Positions 35,916 to 46,081 of a stretch of DNA of 64,000 nt are shown piece by piece. Location: positions 248,001 to 312,000 of the forward strand of contig CANCJJ010000001.1 in assembly GCA_947378305.1 (NCBI GenBank). The letters run 5' to 3'. Position 1 is the first letter of the stretch; each line of letters begins with the position of its first letter. This DNA is from Phenylobacterium aquaticum. GTDB lineage: Bacteria > Pseudomonadota > Alphaproteobacteria > Caulobacterales > Caulobacteraceae. The notes beneath the pieces were generated by a model. That model ran no database searches and was not told the origin of the DNA. It saw only the letters and a program-made list of their open reading frames with translations. The position numbers and the translations under genes were made by a program.

Positions 35916-37763
35916 GTGGCTTGGGACGTCATCATTATCGGGGGAGGGCATGCCGGCTGTGAAGCTGCGGCCGCGTCCGCGCGCTTTGGGGCGAAAACCC
36001 TGCTTCTGACCCACAAGCTGGAAACCGTCGGCGAGATGAGCTGCAACCCCGCCATTGGCGGTCTCGGCAAGGGCCATCTGGTCCGGGAGATCGACGCCCT
36101 GGATGGTGTGATGGGTCGGCTTGCTGATCGGGCCGGGATTCAGTTTCGCCTGCTCAATCGCTCCAAGGGGGCCGCAGTCCGGGGTCCGAGGGCGCAGATC
36201 GACCGGAAACTCTATCGTGAAGCCATGCAGGCTGAACTGGCCGGGACCGCAAACCTGACGGTTATGGCCGAAGCGGTTGAGGATCTTGTCGTCACAGACG
36301 GTCGGGTTTCCGGCGTCATGGGCGCATCGGGCACGATTTATGAAACCCGCCAGGTGGTCCTGACCACAGGGACATTTCTCAAGGGCATTATTCATCAGGG
36401 CGAGATGCGCACACCGGCGGGGCGCATTGGCGAGGCCCCGGCCATAGGGCTGGCCGACCGACTCTATGGGCTCGGCCTGAATATGGGTCGACTCAAGACC
36501 GGCACCCCGGCACGGCTGGATGGCCGGACGATCGCCTGGGACCGTCTGGAAATGCAAGCTGGCGACCCGGAGCCCTCGCCTTTTTCTTTTCTGACGGGGG
36601 AGATAAGCCAGCCTCAGGTTGAGTGCGGCGTCACCTGGACCACTGAGGAAACCCACAGGATCATTGCGGAACGCCTGTCAGAATCTGCGGTCTATGGCGG
36701 GCGTATCCAGGGCCGTGGACCGCGTTATTGTCCGTCCATTGAGGACAAGGTGGTCCGGTTCGCCGACAAGACCAGTCACCAGATCTTTCTGGAACCCGAG
36801 GGTCTGGACGACGATACGGTCTATCCGAACGGAATATCGACCTCCGTTTCGGCCGAAACCCAGGACCTGTTTCTGCGGACCATCCCCGGGCTTGAGGCGG
36901 TCAAGGTCAGACGGCACGGCTATGCCATTGAATATGACTATGTCGATCCGAGAGAGTTGGACCCCACCCTGGCGGTGAAGCGGCTTCCGGGTCTCTATCT
37001 GGCCGGACAGATCAACGGCACCACAGGATATGAAGAAGCTGCCGCTCAAGGCCTGGTGGCGGGGCTCAATGCCGCGCGGGTGGCCGGGGGCTCTGACCCC
37101 GTCGTTTTCGGGCGCGATGAGGCCTATATCGGTGTCATGATTGACGATCTGGTGACCCGGGGCGTGACCGAGCCCTATCGGATGTTCACCAGCCGGGCCG
37201 AATTTCGCCTGAGCCTGCGGTCCGACAATGCCGATCAGAGATTGACCGGGCGCGGCCTGGACCTGGGCTGTGTGGGTGTTTCACGTGAAACAATCTATCG
37301 CGCCAAGGCCACCGCCCTGGCGGCGGCACGGGCCGAAATCCAGACCCTGACCCTGACCCCGGCCCAGGCCGCGAAGGCAGGGCTTCCTGTCAAGGCTGAC
37401 GGTCAGCGCCGCAATCTGAGCGAATTGCTGGCCTATCCCACCATAGACTTTGAAACCCTGGCGTCCCTCTGGCCCCAGATCCACCAGTGGCGGCCTGACG
37501 TGCGCGAGCAGGTCGAGATCGATGCCAGCTATGCAGGCTATATGGAGCGCCAGTCCGCCGATGCTGCCGCCTTCCGCCGGGACGAGGACCTGACCCTGCC
37601 ATCTGACCTGGATTATCTCGGTGTCGGGGGTCTTTCAAACGAGGTTCGAGAAAAGCTGATGACCATTCGACCCCTGACCCTGGGACAAGCTGCCCGGATC
37701 GAGGGCGTCACCCCCGGGGCCATGGCCGCCCTTCTGGCCCATGTGCGTCGCCGTGCAGCCTGA
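35916..37763 (+). CDS. mnmG: tRNA uridine-5-carboxymethylaminomethyl modification enzyme MnmG (GidA)
   Basis: 615-residue FAD protein, partner of Mnm[24 protein letters not shown] is the FAD motif, [25 protein letters not shown] a family signature, and [19 protein letters not shown] another. The C-terminal helical domain ends near [15 protein letters not shown]. The GTG at 35916 gives the normal N-terminus. A parS site lies inside the coding sequence (37277-37292). Followed by rsmG. Confidence 0.98.
   Translation: MAWDVIIIGGGHAGCEAAAASARFGAKTLLLTHKLETVGEMSCNPAIGGLGKGHLVREIDALDGVMGRLADRAGIQFRLLNRSKGAAVRGPRAQIDRKLYREAMQAELAGTANLTVMAEAVEDLVVTDGRVSGVMGASGTIYETRQVVLTTGTFLKGIIHQGEMRTPAGRIGEAPAIGLADRLYGLGLNMGRLKTGTPARLDGRTIAWDRLEMQAGDPEPSPFSFLTGEISQPQVECGVTWTTEETHRIIAERLSESAVYGGRIQGRGPRYCPSIEDKVVRFADKTSHQIFLEPEGLDDDTVYPNGISTSVSAETQDLFLRTIPGLEAVKVRRHGYAIEYDYVDPRELDPTLAVKRLPGLYLAGQINGTTGYEEAAAQGLVAGLNAARVAGGSDPVVFGRDEAYIGVMIDDLVTRGVTEPYRMFTSRAEFRLSLRSDNADQRLTGRGLDLGCVGVSRETIYRAKATALAAARAEIQTLTLTPAQAAKAGLPVKADGQRRNLSELLAYPTIDFETLASLWPQIHQWRPDVREQVEIDASYAGYMERQSADAAAFRRDEDLTLPSDLDYLGVGGLSNEVREKLMTIRPLTLGQAARIEGVTPGAMAALLAHVRRRAA
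37277..37292. other. parS: parS centromere site 2 (perfect, inside mnmG)
   Basis: TGTTTCACGTGAAACA within mnmG, read there as Val-Ser-Arg-Glu-Thr with codons TCA and ACA that look atypical for this GC-rich genome, as if the DNA site constrains codon choice. Exactly 1,500 bp from site 1 and about 1.1 kb before parA. Confidence 0.93.
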
Positions 37764-37791
37764 CATTCAAGAGCCCTTCCAGGACATTGCC

Positions 37792-38415
37792 ATGGAGACG
37801 GCGGCGGATTTCGCTGTTCGGACCGGGGCGGATGCCGACCAGCTGTCAGAGCTTGAGCGCTACCGGGCCTATCTGGAGGACTGGAACCTGAAGATGAATC
37901 TGGTCGGTCCGGCGACCCTTCCCGTCTTCTGGTCCCGCCACGCCTGGGATAGCGCCCAGGTCTTGCGCCTGGCCCCGGATGCCCTGACCTGGGCCGACCT
38001 TGGAACGGGCGCAGGCCTGCCCGGGATTGTTCTGGCCATACTCGGCAAACAGCGCCCGGGCTTCCATGTGCACCTCGTGGAAAGTATGGCCAAACGCTGC
38101 AGGTTCCTGACGGAAGTGGTTCAAGGCCTTGATCTGCCTGCCACAATTCATCAGGCCCGGGCTGAGGATTTGTCACTGACTGTGGATATCGTCACTGCCC
38201 GGGCTTGCGCACCGCTCTCGCGATTGCTTGGGTATGCCCGGCCATACCTCAACCGTGGTGCCCAGGCCCTGTTCCTCAAGGGACAGGATGTGGCGACTGA
38301 GTTACAAGAGGCCAAGAAGACCTGGAATTTCCAGGCCGATGTGCTGCCAAGCCTCAGTGATCCCCGGGGCCAGATCGTGCGTGTGAGGAGTCTGGGCCGT
38401 GAACGGCAGATCTAA
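37792..38415 (+). CDS. rsmG: 16S rRNA (guanine527-N7)-methyltransferase RsmG (GidB)
   Basis: 207 residues from the ATG at 37792 (METAADFAVRTGAD), preceded by AGGA. Upstream starts at 37741 and 37753 would overlap mnmG. WNLKMNLVGPATLPVFWSRHAWDSAQVL is the family signature and WADLGTGAGLPGIVLAIL the SAM-binding motif. Methylates G527 of 16S rRNA. Part of the mnmG-rsmG-parA-parB run common near bacterial origins. Confidence 0.96.
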   Translation: METAADFAVRTGADADQLSELERYRAYLEDWNLKMNLVGPATLPVFWSRHAWDSAQVLRLAPDALTWADLGTGAGLPGIVLAILGKQRPGFHVHLVESMAKRCRFLTEVVQGLDLPATIHQARAEDLSLTVDIVTARACAPLSRLLGYARPYLNRGAQALFLKGQDVATELQEAKKTWNFQADVLPSLSDPRGQIVRVRSLGRERQI

Positions 38416-38425
38416 GGACAATCCC

Positions 38426-39232
38426 ATGCCGCTGCGGGTCATGGTGGTGGCCAACCAGAAGGGCGGTGTGGGCAAGACCACCACCGCCATCAATCTGGGG
38501 ACGGCTCTGGCAGCGGTTGGCGAGCGTGTCCTGCTGATTGATTCCGATCCCCAGGGTAATGCCTCGACAGGGCTGGGCGTCCCGCCCGCGCAAAGGTCCG
38601 TGACCCTCTATGATGTGCTCATGGGCGGCGTGCCCATTGTGGATGCCGTGACCTCAACCCTCCTGCCCGGCCTGGACCTGCTTCCCTCTGATCCGGACCT
38701 GTCCGGGGTCGAGTTGGAGCTTGGCCAGCAGGAACGACGGTCCTTCCGGCTTCGGGATGCTCTTGAGGCCCTGAAGGCGACCGGGGCCTATACCTATGTG
38801 CTGATTGACTGCCCGCCCTCCCTCAATCTTCTGACCGTGAATGCCATGGCGGCGTCCGATGCCGTCCTTGTCCCGCTTCAGTGCGAATTTTTTGCGCTTG
38901 AGGGGCTGACCCAGTTAACCCGGACCGTCGATCTGGTTCGGGCCAGCCTGAACCCGAACCTGGAAATCCAGGGGATTGTGCTCACCATGTTTGATAGTCG
39001 GAACCGGCTTTCAGAGCAGGTGGCCGGGGATGTGCGCAGCCATTTCGGCGAAACGGTCTATCGCACGGTCATTCCTCGAAATGTCCGGGTCTCAGAGGCT
39101 CCGTCTTTTGGAAAGCCCGTTCTGCTTTACGATTTGAAGTGTGCCGGTAGCCAGGCCTATTTGAAACTTGCACGCGAGGTTGTGCAGCGTGAGCGCAAGC
39201 GCCGCGCGGACCTTGCGGCACAGGGAGTCTGA
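38426..39232 (+). CDS. parA: Chromosome partitioning ATPase ParA (Soj)
   Basis: 268 residues from the ATG at 38426, which has AAGGA 8 bp upstream. Deviant Walker A VANQKGGVGKTTTAINLG with the signature lysine, LLIDSDPQGNASTGLG, and Walker B YVLIDCPPSLNLLT. ParA forms an ATP-dependent DNA-bound gradient that moves the ParB-parS complex. Immediately followed by parB. Confidence 0.98.
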   Translation: MPLRVMVVANQKGGVGKTTTAINLGTALAAVGERVLLIDSDPQGNASTGLGVPPAQRSVTLYDVLMGGVPIVDAVTSTLLPGLDLLPSDPDLSGVELELGQQERRSFRLRDALEALKATGAYTYVLIDCPPSLNLLTVNAMAASDAVLVPLQCEFFALEGLTQLTRTVDLVRASLNPNLEIQGIVLTMFDSRNRLSEQVAGDVRSHFGETVYRTVIPRNVRVSEAPSFGKPVLLYDLKCAGSQAYLKLAREVVQRERKRRADLAAQGV

Positions 39233-39234
39233 TC

Positions 39235-40110
39235 ATGGCCGAGAAACGTGGACTGGGCCGAGGGCTTTCGGCCCTGCTCGGAGAGGTTGAGAGCGGCAAT
39301 AGTCTGGCACGCGGCGGCGCGGGGCTGAATGATGTGCCGATCGAACTGATCCATCGGAATTCCGCCCAGCCGCGCTGGGTCTTTGATGAGGCTGAAATCG
39401 AGGAACTGGCCCTGTCAATCCGCACCCAGGGCATTCTTCAGCCCATATTGGTGCGTCCAGCCCCTGATGCCCCGGGGCATTTCGAGATTGTCGCTGGCGA
39501 GCGGCGCTGGCGGGCGAGCCAGAAGGCGGGTTTGCGGAGCCTGCCGGTCCTGGTGCGCGACCTCGACGATATCCAGGTCCTGGAAATCGCAGTCATTGAA
39601 AACGTTCAGAGATCTGCGCTTAATCCGGTCGAAGAAGCCTCCGCCTATCAAACCCTCATCGAAACCCATGGCCGCACAGCGGGGGAGGTTGCCGAGGCCG
39701 TCGGCAAGAGTCGGTCTCATGTGGCCAATAGCATCCGCCTACTGAACCTGCCCCCCGTGGTCCGCGCCCTGGTGCTTGAAGGCCAGATCAGCGCAGGCCA
39801 CGGCCGCGCCCTGCTGGCTGCTGCTGACCCTGAAGCCCTGGCCAGGGAAGTCATGAGCCGGCAATTGTCGGTTCGGGCCACCGAAGACCTTGTCCGTCGT
39901 CAGGTGGAAGGCCCGGCCCGGCCAGGTCGCACCCGGTCGCCGGGTGCCAGCCCCAAGGACGCCGATACCCTGGCCCTCGAGCAGGACCTGTCCGAAGCCC
40001 TGGGCCTGACGGTCGAGGTCCTGGATCGGGGTGGGCAGGGCGAGGTTCGTCTGGCCTACCAGACCCTCGAACAACTCGATGAAATTTGCCGCAGGCTGAC
40101 GCGCCGCTAG
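39235..40110 (+). CDS. parB: Chromosome partitioning protein ParB (Spo0J)
   Basis: 291 residues. The N-terminal LGRGLSALLGEV helix contacts ParA. The CTP-binding/clamp domain has QGILQPILVRP, EIVAGERRWRASQKAG and VIENVQRSALNPVEEA; the helix-turn-helix is GEVAEAVGKSRSHVANSIRLLNLP; a C-terminal dimerisation region follows. Binds the parS sites at 35777 and 37277. Starts 2 bp after parA. Its TAG shares the palindromic CTAG with the convergent holA stop. Confidence 0.98.
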   Translation: MAEKRGLGRGLSALLGEVESGNSLARGGAGLNDVPIELIHRNSAQPRWVFDEAEIEELALSIRTQGILQPILVRPAPDAPGHFEIVAGERRWRASQKAGLRSLPVLVRDLDDIQVLEIAVIENVQRSALNPVEEASAYQTLIETHGRTAGEVAEAVGKSRSHVANSIRLLNLPPVVRALVLEGQISAGHGRALLAAADPEALAREVMSRQLSVRATEDLVRRQVEGPARPGRTRSPGASPKDADTLALEQDLSEALGLTVEVLDRGGQGEVRLAYQTLEQLDEICRRLTRR

Positions 40111-41159
40111 AGCTTCAGTCTGCGGGCCTTGGCCGCAATTTGCAGGGCCAGGCGCTCGGCGATCAGGTGATCCGGCGTCCCGCGCGTCTTGCAGGCCTTG
40201 TCGGCGGCCAGCAATTCGCCTTGAACCAGGTCCAGATCGCTGAGGGACCAGCCCCGGGCCTGTCTCAGGAATTCTTTTTCGTTTTTCCAGAAGACCCCCG
40301 AGGCCTTGGCGGCCTCTTGAAGTCCGGCCCCGTTCCCGGTCAGGGTCAGGGTTTTGCGCAAGCGTCCCAGGTGCTGGCTAAGCGCGCGGATGGCGGCGGG
40401 TCCGGCTTCCCCCTCCTGGGCGGCCCGACGCAGACCGGACTGGGCATCGGCCAGTCGCCCGCCAAAGGCGTTGATGGCGGCGTCGGCCAGGGAGGCCTCG
40501 GGCTCGACCCCCAGAAAACTTTCCAGGTCCTTTGGCGTGGCTGTCATGCCGGATCCCGGGCCGAGAAACAGGGCCAGGCGCTCGACTTCCTGACGGACTA
40601 CCCCGCGCTCCTTGGGCATGCGGGCGACCACCATGGCCAGGGCCTCGCTGGTCAGGCCCACCCCGTCCTTGCTTAGCCCCTCGCGGATCTGACGGGCCAC
40701 ATCGCCAGCCTCATCCTCATAACAAGGCAGGGTTGCGCAGGCGGGCGCCTTTTCCCCCACCTTGCGAACCCCGGACTCGCGGCCCAGGGCCCCGGCTTCA
40801 ATCAGGAAAAAGGCCTCAGTGTTCAGCTCTCCGGCCAAGTGCTGGGTTAGGGCCTCGGCCGCCAGCTTGTCGGGAACAGATTTGTCCGTGGTCAGACGAA
40901 GCCAGACCAATCGGCGGCCCCCCATGAGGGACTGGGCCGCCAGTTCTCCCTCCAGCCGCCCGGTTTCGCTGGTCAGGTCTGTGTCGGTCAGGAGGGCAAC
41001 ATCAAAAGGATCGTCGGGGCGGTCTGTCACCTGCTGGGCCAGTTGCCGGGCCCGGTCGCGGACCACGCCGGTATCTCGCCCATAGATGAGGGCGGCCCGA
41101 ATGGTCGGGTCTGGCCGGGCGAGAAACCGCTCAATATCGGGTCGGCGGCTCAGGATCAT
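40107..41159 (-). CDS. holA: DNA polymerase III delta subunit
   Basis: 350 residues. AALIYGRDTGVVRDRARQLAQQVTD and GRRLVWLRLTTD at the N-terminus, LPCYEDEAGDVARQIREGLSK in the middle and LRKTLTLTGNGAGLQEAAKASGVFWKNEKEFLRQAR near the C-terminus match HolA. Clamp-loader subunit that opens the sliding clamp. Minus-strand run leuS-lptE-holA, as in most Proteobacteria. Confidence 0.95.
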   Translation of the reverse strand: MILSRRPDIERFLARPDPTIRAALIYGRDTGVVRDRARQLAQQVTDRPDDPFDVALLTDTDLTSETGRLEGELAAQSLMGGRRLVWLRLTTDKSVPDKLAAEALTQHLAGELNTEAFFLIEAGALGRESGVRKVGEKAPACATLPCYEDEAGDVARQIREGLSKDGVGLTSEALAMVVARMPKERGVVRQEVERLALFLGPGSGMTATPKDLESFLGVEPEASLADAAINAFGGRLADAQSGLRRAAQEGEAGPAAIRALSQHLGRLRKTLTLTGNGAGLQEAAKASGVFWKNEKEFLRQARGWSLSDLDLVQGELLAADKACKTRGTPDHLIAERLALQIAAKARRLKL

Positions 41160-41164
41160 GTCGA

Positions 41165-41662
41165 TCAGCGCGTGGGCTTGATCAGCCAGGCCGCCAGCTC
41201 AACCTCGATCCGTCGCGCGGCCTCTTCGGCGGCGCGATCCTGGGCATCCTGCTGGGCAACCACCGAGGCATAGGGCTGGTCGGAGGAGTCATAGGTGACT
41301 TCCACCCGAACATTGCCCCGCTTGACCACCGTCGTTCCCCCGGTCGGGGTCAGGGCATAGTTGGCCGTCAGGACATATTCATAGCGTGAGGCCACATTAT
41401 CCACCCGTATGCCCCGGGGAAACCTCTGCTCGGAGAGGTTTAGCGACATGGAATAGGCGGGAGCCGCGCCGCGATCATGGGCCAGGACATCGTCCAGATG
41501 TTCCCGCAACAATTCGCCGATCCGTCCCTGGGGGGCGGTTACGGCAATGCCGGACAGACTGTTGGTCAGGCCCGGGGTTCCATAGAGCGGCGTAAATCCG
41601 CAGCCTGTCAGAGCCAGGGCGGCGAAGCTCAGGAGACCCACGGTGGCGGCTTTCATCTTCAT
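41165..41662 (-). CDS. lptE: LPS-assembly lipoprotein LptE
   Basis: 165 residues. Signal peptide with lipobox [13 protein letters not shown], typical of alphaproteobacterial LptE. The middle contains [37 protein letters not shown] and a C-terminal helix rich in Ala/Glu. Plugs the LptD outer-membrane translocon. Starts inside the leuS stop (4-bp overlap) and precedes holA by 5 bp. Confidence 0.92.
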   Translation of the reverse strand: MKMKAATVGLLSFAALALTGCGFTPLYGTPGLTNSLSGIAVTAPQGRIGELLREHLDDVLAHDRGAAPAYSMSLNLSEQRFPRGIRVDNVASRYEYVLTANYALTPTGGTTVVKRGNVRVEVTYDSSDQPYASVVAQQDAQDRAAEEAARRIEVELAAWLIKPTR

Positions 41663-44244
41663 GACGCCACGATATTGATAATGCGGTCTTTCACCACAAT
41701 GACCTTTCGAAGTGTCAGGCCCCCAAGATGACGGCTGAACTCCGGATCGCCTAGGACGATTTTCTCAACCTCGGCAGGCTCAGCCCCGGCCGGAACCTGA
41801 ACCTCTCCGCGACGCTTGCCATTGACCTGCACCGGAAGGGTCAAGACCGCCTCCTGGATCATGTCAGGATCAAACTCGGGCCAGGGGGCGAAAACCACCA
41901 GGCCCTCCCCGCCAATCCGTGCCCAGCATTCCTCGGCCAGGTGAGGGGTGAACGGGGCAATCAGCCTGGCCAGGGCCGACAGGGCCTCCTGCCGGGCAAA
42001 CAGCACGGCCGGGCCAGCGCCCTCAGCCTTGAAGTCTTTCAAGAGGTTCAGAAATTCATAAAGCCTGGCAATCCCGGAGTTAAACCGGAAGCCCTCAATG
42101 GCCTCTGTGAGGGTCTTGATCAGCCTGTGGCTGCCGCGACGAATGGTCAGGGCCGCATCATCAGGTGCTGCCGGTTCGACACTTCCCGGGGGCTGGCTGT
42201 CGAATTCCGCCCAGACCCGGTTCACGAACCGCCAGGAGCCTTCGACGCCGGAGTTTGACCACTGGGCATCGCGCTCAGGAGGGGAGTCCGACAGTACGAA
42301 CAGCCGCGCCGCATCCACCCCATAGACCTCGAAGATTTCGCCCGGGGAGACGGTGTTCCTCTTCGATTTCGACATCTTCTCGACATCGCCAATGACAACC
42401 GGCTCGCCCGTGCTGACCAGCCGGGCCTGACGCACATTGCCTGTCGCGGTGATCTCGACGTCCCGCGGTTCCAGCCATTCCCCGTTCGGCTTGCGATAGG
42501 TCTCGTGGGTCACCATTCCTTGGGTAAACAGGCCAGCAAAGGGCTCCTTGACGCTGAGCATGTCTTCATCGGCCAGGGCCTTGGTCAGGAAGCGGGCATA
42601 GAGCAGGTGGAGCACGGCATGTTCGACCCCGCCAATATACTGGTCCACGGGGAGCCAGTAGTCCGCCGCCGCCTTGTCAATCGGGCCGGGCGCTTCGGGA
42701 TTTGCAAAGCGGGCGAAATACCAGGAGCTGTCGACAAAAGTATCCAGGGTATCGGTCTCCCGGATGGCAGCGCTGCCACAGGCCGGGCAGGCCGTATGCC
42801 GCCAGGTGGGGTGCCTGAGCAGGGCATTGCCCGGCTTGCTGAAGTCCAGATCGTCCGGCATGGCCAGGGGCAGGTCGGTGGCGGGCAGGGGCACGACCCC
42901 ACAGGCCTCGCAATGCACCACGGGAATGGGGCAACCCCAGGCCCTCTGGCGGGACACGCCCCAGTCTCTCAGGCGGAAGACGGTCGCGCCCTTGCCCTGA
43001 CCCAGGTCTTCCATCCGCTGAATGGCTGCGGCCTTTGCAGCCTCAATCTCGAGTCCGTCGAGGAATTGCGACCTGTAGATCCGGCCCGGCCCTGTATAGG
43101 CCTCGGTGCCGACCTCGAAGGTGTCCGGGTCTTCGCCTGGGGGCAGGACAACGGGGTGAACGGAAAGCCCATATTTCCGGGCGAAGTCCAGGTCGCGCTG
43201 GTCGTGGGCCGGGCATCCGAATATCGCGCCGGTGCCATAGTCCATGAGTATGAAATTGGCGATCCAGACCGGCAGTCTCTGCGCGGGATCAAAGGGGTGA
43301 GCCACGCTCAGGCCCGTGTCGAAGCCGATCTTCTCTGCGGTCTCGATTTCCGCCTCAGAGGCCCCGCCCTGACGGCAGGCAGCAATAAAGGCCGCCACAT
43401 CGGGTCGGGATGCGGCCACATGGTCCGCCAGCGGGTGGTCTGCGGCAATGCCGACAAAGCTCGCGCCAAACAGGGTATCCGGGCGCGTGGTATAGACTTC
43501 AAGTCCCTCGGGCAGGCCTGCGGGGGCGTCTCCGGCATAGGCAAAGCTGAATCTCAGGCCCTTTGAGCGGCCGATCCAGTTCTCCTGCATGGTGCGGACC
43601 TTGTCCGGCCAGCGGTCCAGGGTCTTGAGGGAGTCGACCAGATCGTCAGCATAGTCGGTAATTCGCATGAACCACTGATTAAGCTTGCGTTTTTCCACCA
43701 GAGCGCCGGATCGCCAGCCCCGGCCGTCCACGACCTGCTCATTGGCCAGGACCGTCTGGTCCACCGGGTCCCAGTTGACCACGCCTTCGCGGCGATAGAC
43801 CAGGCCGCGCTTGAACAGGTCCAAAAACCAGCTCTGCTGTTGTCCGTAATAGGCCAGGTCACAGGTGGCGAATTCCCTGGACCAGTCGACGGACAAGCCA
43901 AGCTCCTTCAGCTCGTCACGCATCCGCGAGATATTGTCATAGGTCCAGGCCTTGGGATCGACCCCGCGTTCCATGGCCGCGTTTTCCGCAGGAAGGCCAA
44001 AGGCGTCCCAACCCATGGGATGCAGGACATTAAAGCCCCGCGCGCGCTTGTAGCGGGCCACTACGTCGCCCAGGGAATAGTTCCGCACATGGCCCATGTG
44101 CAGTCGCCCCGAGGGATAGGGAAACATTTCCAGCACATAGTATTTCGGCAGGGACGGATCTGCCGGGCCGGTGCGGAAGGCATCGGCTTGCGTCCAGACA
44201 TTACGCCAGTGCGGCTCGGTCTTCTTGGGATTGTAACGGGTCAT
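41659..44244 (-). CDS. leuS: Leucyl-tRNA synthetase
   Basis: 861 residues. Class I HIGH motif as [14 protein letters not shown] and KMSKS as [15 protein letters not shown]1 editing domain (about 220-420) contains [17 protein letters not shown] and [21 protein letters not shown] zinc-binding insertion has CEACGV and CPACGS. Full length. First gene of leuS-lptE-holA. Confidence 0.99.
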   Translation of the reverse strand: MTRYNPKKTEPHWRNVWTQADAFRTGPADPSLPKYYVLEMFPYPSGRLHMGHVRNYSLGDVVARYKRARGFNVLHPMGWDAFGLPAENAAMERGVDPKAWTYDNISRMRDELKELGLSVDWSREFATCDLAYYGQQQSWFLDLFKRGLVYRREGVVNWDPVDQTVLANEQVVDGRGWRSGALVEKRKLNQWFMRITDYADDLVDSLKTLDRWPDKVRTMQENWIGRSKGLRFSFAYAGDAPAGLPEGLEVYTTRPDTLFGASFVGIAADHPLADHVAASRPDVAAFIAACRQGGASEAEIETAEKIGFDTGLSVAHPFDPAQRLPVWIANFILMDYGTGAIFGCPAHDQRDLDFARKYGLSVHPVVLPPGEDPDTFEVGTEAYTGPGRIYRSQFLDGLEIEAAKAAAIQRMEDLGQGKGATVFRLRDWGVSRQRAWGCPIPVVHCEACGVVPLPATDLPLAMPDDLDFSKPGNALLRHPTWRHTACPACGSAAIRETDTLDTFVDSSWYFARFANPEAPGPIDKAAADYWLPVDQYIGGVEHAVLHLLYARFLTKALADEDMLSVKEPFAGLFTQGMVTHETYRKPNGEWLEPRDVEITATGNVRQARLVSTGEPVVIGDVEKMSKSKRNTVSPGEIFEVYGVDAARLFVLSDSPPERDAQWSNSGVEGSWRFVNRVWAEFDSQPPGSVEPAAPDDAALTIRRGSHRLIKTLTEAIEGFRFNSGIARLYEFLNLLKDFKAEGAGPAVLFARQEALSALARLIAPFTPHLAEECWARIGGEGLVVFAPWPEFDPDMIQEAVLTLPVQVNGKRRGEVQVPAGAEPAEVEKIVLGDPEFSRHLGGLTLRKVIVVKDRIINIVAS

Positions 44245-44293
44245 GATCTGCGGTTTAGCGCATTTTCAGGAAAATGGGACCCGCCGACCTGAC

Positions 44294-44313
44294 AAAAGGC
44301 CCCGTCAGGGGTC
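44294..44313 (-). terminator. Possible intrinsic terminator after the DUF3576 gene
   Basis: Minus strand GACCCC-TGAC-GGGGCC followed by TTTT. The stem has a four-GC core with one mismatch near the base and the T-run is short. It lies between the DUF3576 stop and the leuS start. Confidence 0.4.
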
Positions 44314-44331
44314 TTGCCAGGGCAGGTTCGA

Positions 44332-44841
44332 TTAGCCCTTGACGTTGGACAGCCGGAGTTGGCGGGCCTTGGTCAATATGGCGTTTTCAATATCGGTTTC
44401 CGTCTGTGCATTGACGGGCGCATCCACCCAGGCCCCGGCGGCGTCGCGCGTCTGGCGGAAGATTGCGACATTCAGGCCATCGGCGCGAAGTCGGCTGTCC
44501 AGAATATAGACGGTGCACTTGAAGCGTTCATCCGGCTTTTCCGGATTCACATACCAGTCGGTGATGATCACGCCGCCGTAGGGGTCGGCTGACGCCAGGG
44601 GCATGAAGGAGACGGTATCCAGGGCCGCACGCCACAGATAGCCATTCACCGAGATTGCGGGCTGACCGCCATTGGACTTGGACGCCTTGGCCCGGCCCTT
44701 GAAGGGACTAAAGCCCCCGGCTTCCTGGGTCTGGAAGGTCTTGGGTCCGGCCTTGGAAGCGCAACCGCCAAGACTTGCGAGGCTGAGGGCTACCGCCCCG
44801 CAAACCACGCTTCGCATCACAACACTGCGCTTAAACGGCAT
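44332..44841 (-). CDS. DUF3576 family lipoprotein
   Basis: 169 residues. Signal peptide with lipobox SLASLGGCASK. The mature part has SVNGYLWRAALDTVSFMPLASADPYGGVIITDWYVNP and FKCTVYILDSRLRADGLNVAIFRQ, the DUF3576 pattern, and a C-terminal ETDIENAILTKARQLRL helix. Widely conserved in alphaproteobacteria upstream of leuS; role unknown, envelope location inferred from the lipobox. Confidence 0.9.
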   Translation of the reverse strand: MPFKRSVVMRSVVCGAVALSLASLGGCASKAGPKTFQTQEAGGFSPFKGRAKASKSNGGQPAISVNGYLWRAALDTVSFMPLASADPYGGVIITDWYVNPEKPDERFKCTVYILDSRLRADGLNVAIFRQTRDAAGAWVDAPVNAQTETDIENAILTKARQLRLSNVKG

Positions 44842-44978
44842 TTGATTCCGCTCCTAAAGACTAACCGCGCCGCCCCGCGCCGGAGCCATCTATAGCAATG
44901 CGATGGGAAGCGCCAAACAGGAATCGCGTGTCCATACCGCCACATACCCCTGATGATTCGTATTCAGAGCCAACAAAA

Positions 44979-44999
44979 CCGGTCAGGACGCTTGACCGG
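44979..44999. promoter_or_regulatory. 7-bp inverted repeat upstream of the NtrZ-like gene
   Basis: CCGGTCA-GGACGCT-TGACCGG, a perfect inverted repeat about 85 bp before the start codon. It could be a regulator binding site or a hairpin; no T-run follows. Confidence 0.35.
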
Positions 45000-45084
45000 C
45001 CATCAGATGCCGCCATTAATCAGCCTTAATCGAGGATGAATTTGCGCCTCGCCCTGGGTCAGACCCGGTAACTTAAAGGCTATC

Positions 45085-45465
45085 ATGTCCCATCGGACGG
45101 TCATTTCGCTGATCTCTGCCTTGCTCCTGTCTGGAGCGAGTGGGATGGCTCATGCCGAAACCGCCAGGAAGACCACGGATTTTACCGTGCGCGTTGAGCA
45201 GACACAGACCCCCCAGGGCGCAACCTCCCTGCGCTGGGATACCCGCAAGGGCCGCTGGGGTGTGACGCTGAATCTTGAGCAGTCTCCCGATCCCGACACC
45301 CGCTGGAAGGATGTTCAGGCGGGAGCCTATTACCGGATAACGCCGTCCCTCCAGATCGGCGGGGCCGTCTCCATGGGCGATCAGGCCAACCTGCCCGCCT
45401 ATCGCCGGATCGCGCCCGCAGATACCGCGCCGCGGGTTCGTCTCGAAACGGCCTTCAAGTTCTAA
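45085..45465 (+). CDS. ntrZ: NtrZ-type periplasmic regulatory protein
   Basis: 126 residues with a signal peptide (VISLISALLLSGASGMAHAE). The mature protein has LRWDTRKGRWGVTLNLEQ and WKDVQAGAYYRITPSLQIGGAVSMGDQ, which resembles NtrZ of C. crescentus, a periplasmic inhibitor of the NtrY sensor kinase. ntrYX is not in this window, so the pairing is inferred. AAAGG precedes the ATG. Overlaps the convergent TenI-like gene by 11 bp. Confidence 0.75.
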   Translation: MSHRTVISLISALLLSGASGMAHAETARKTTDFTVRVEQTQTPQGATSLRWDTRKGRWGVTLNLEQSPDPDTRWKDVQAGAYYRITPSLQIGGAVSMGDQANLPAYRRIAPADTAPRVRLETAFKF

Positions 45466-46081
45466 TTCCGTCAACGGCCGCAAGGCCCCGAATGCCGGTC
45501 CGTCTTAACCGAGACGCTGTGGCGTTATTTATACCCCCAAGGGCGTAGACGGGATTTCGGGTCCGCCGGACCAGGTTTGACAATACAATCGGCCCCATGG
45601 GCTTTCCCGCACTCGGACTGGCTGAGGGAAAGACGGTCGAGACCACGACCGCATCAACCCCCCGGACCCGGCTGGCCCGGCCCGAATGGGCGGCGGCGGT
45701 AATGATCCACCCCATTCGGCGCAGTCTCGGGGCCCTGTGCGCCAGACGCTCTGGCAGGTGAAGTCCCTGGGCACCTACCTCAGAGGCCAGGCCCGCATCC
45801 GCCCCAATCAGGAGGATCAGGCCCCTTTGCTTCGAAATTTGCGCTAGCTGGCGGGCAACCACCAGAGCCTCAGGCGCGCCAAAGGTCCGATAGACCAGCC
45901 CGGTCCCTCTTGGCAGGGTGAGGGCCAGGGCTAGGGGGTCTGGGGTGCGAACCGGATCGGTAAAGACGAGCAAGGTCGGAAGGGGCTTTCGCCAACCTCT
46001 CTGCCGCCCTAGACAGGCCGCTGTTCTTGCAAGGGTCCAGAATCCCGAAATGTCTACATCCTCAGAGCTTGATTCGATCAT
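45455..46081 (-). CDS. Thiamine phosphate synthase/TenI-like protein
   Basis: 208 residues if started at the ATG at 46081. TIM-barrel ThiE/TenI pattern: PTLLVFTDPVRTPDP, LILLIGADAGLASEVGAQGLHLPE (usual HL of ThiE), VDAVVVSTVFPSASPSAG and ALGGINNATASRLRRTGIRGLAAVDGI. Lacks enough of the ThiE active site to be sure it makes thiamine phosphate. The chosen start overlaps the divergent yggS start by 32 bp; a TTG at 45973 is an alternative that avoids the overlap but shortens the N-terminus. Confidence 0.75.
   Translation of the reverse strand: MIESSSEDVDISGFWTLARTAACLGRQRGWRKPLPTLLVFTDPVRTPDPLALALTLPRGTGLVYRTFGAPEALVVARQLAQISKQRGLILLIGADAGLASEVGAQGLHLPERLAHRAPRLRRMGWIITAAAHSGRASRVRGVDAVVVSTVFPSASPSAGKPMGPIVLSNLVRRTRNPVYALGGINNATASRLRRTGIRGLAAVDGIRT

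Noticed and set aside
45016..45030. TTAA-TCAGCC-TTAA upstream of the NtrZ-like gene as a CtrA site
   Set aside because: The spacer is 6, not 7, so the half-sites are out of register for the CtrA dimer.
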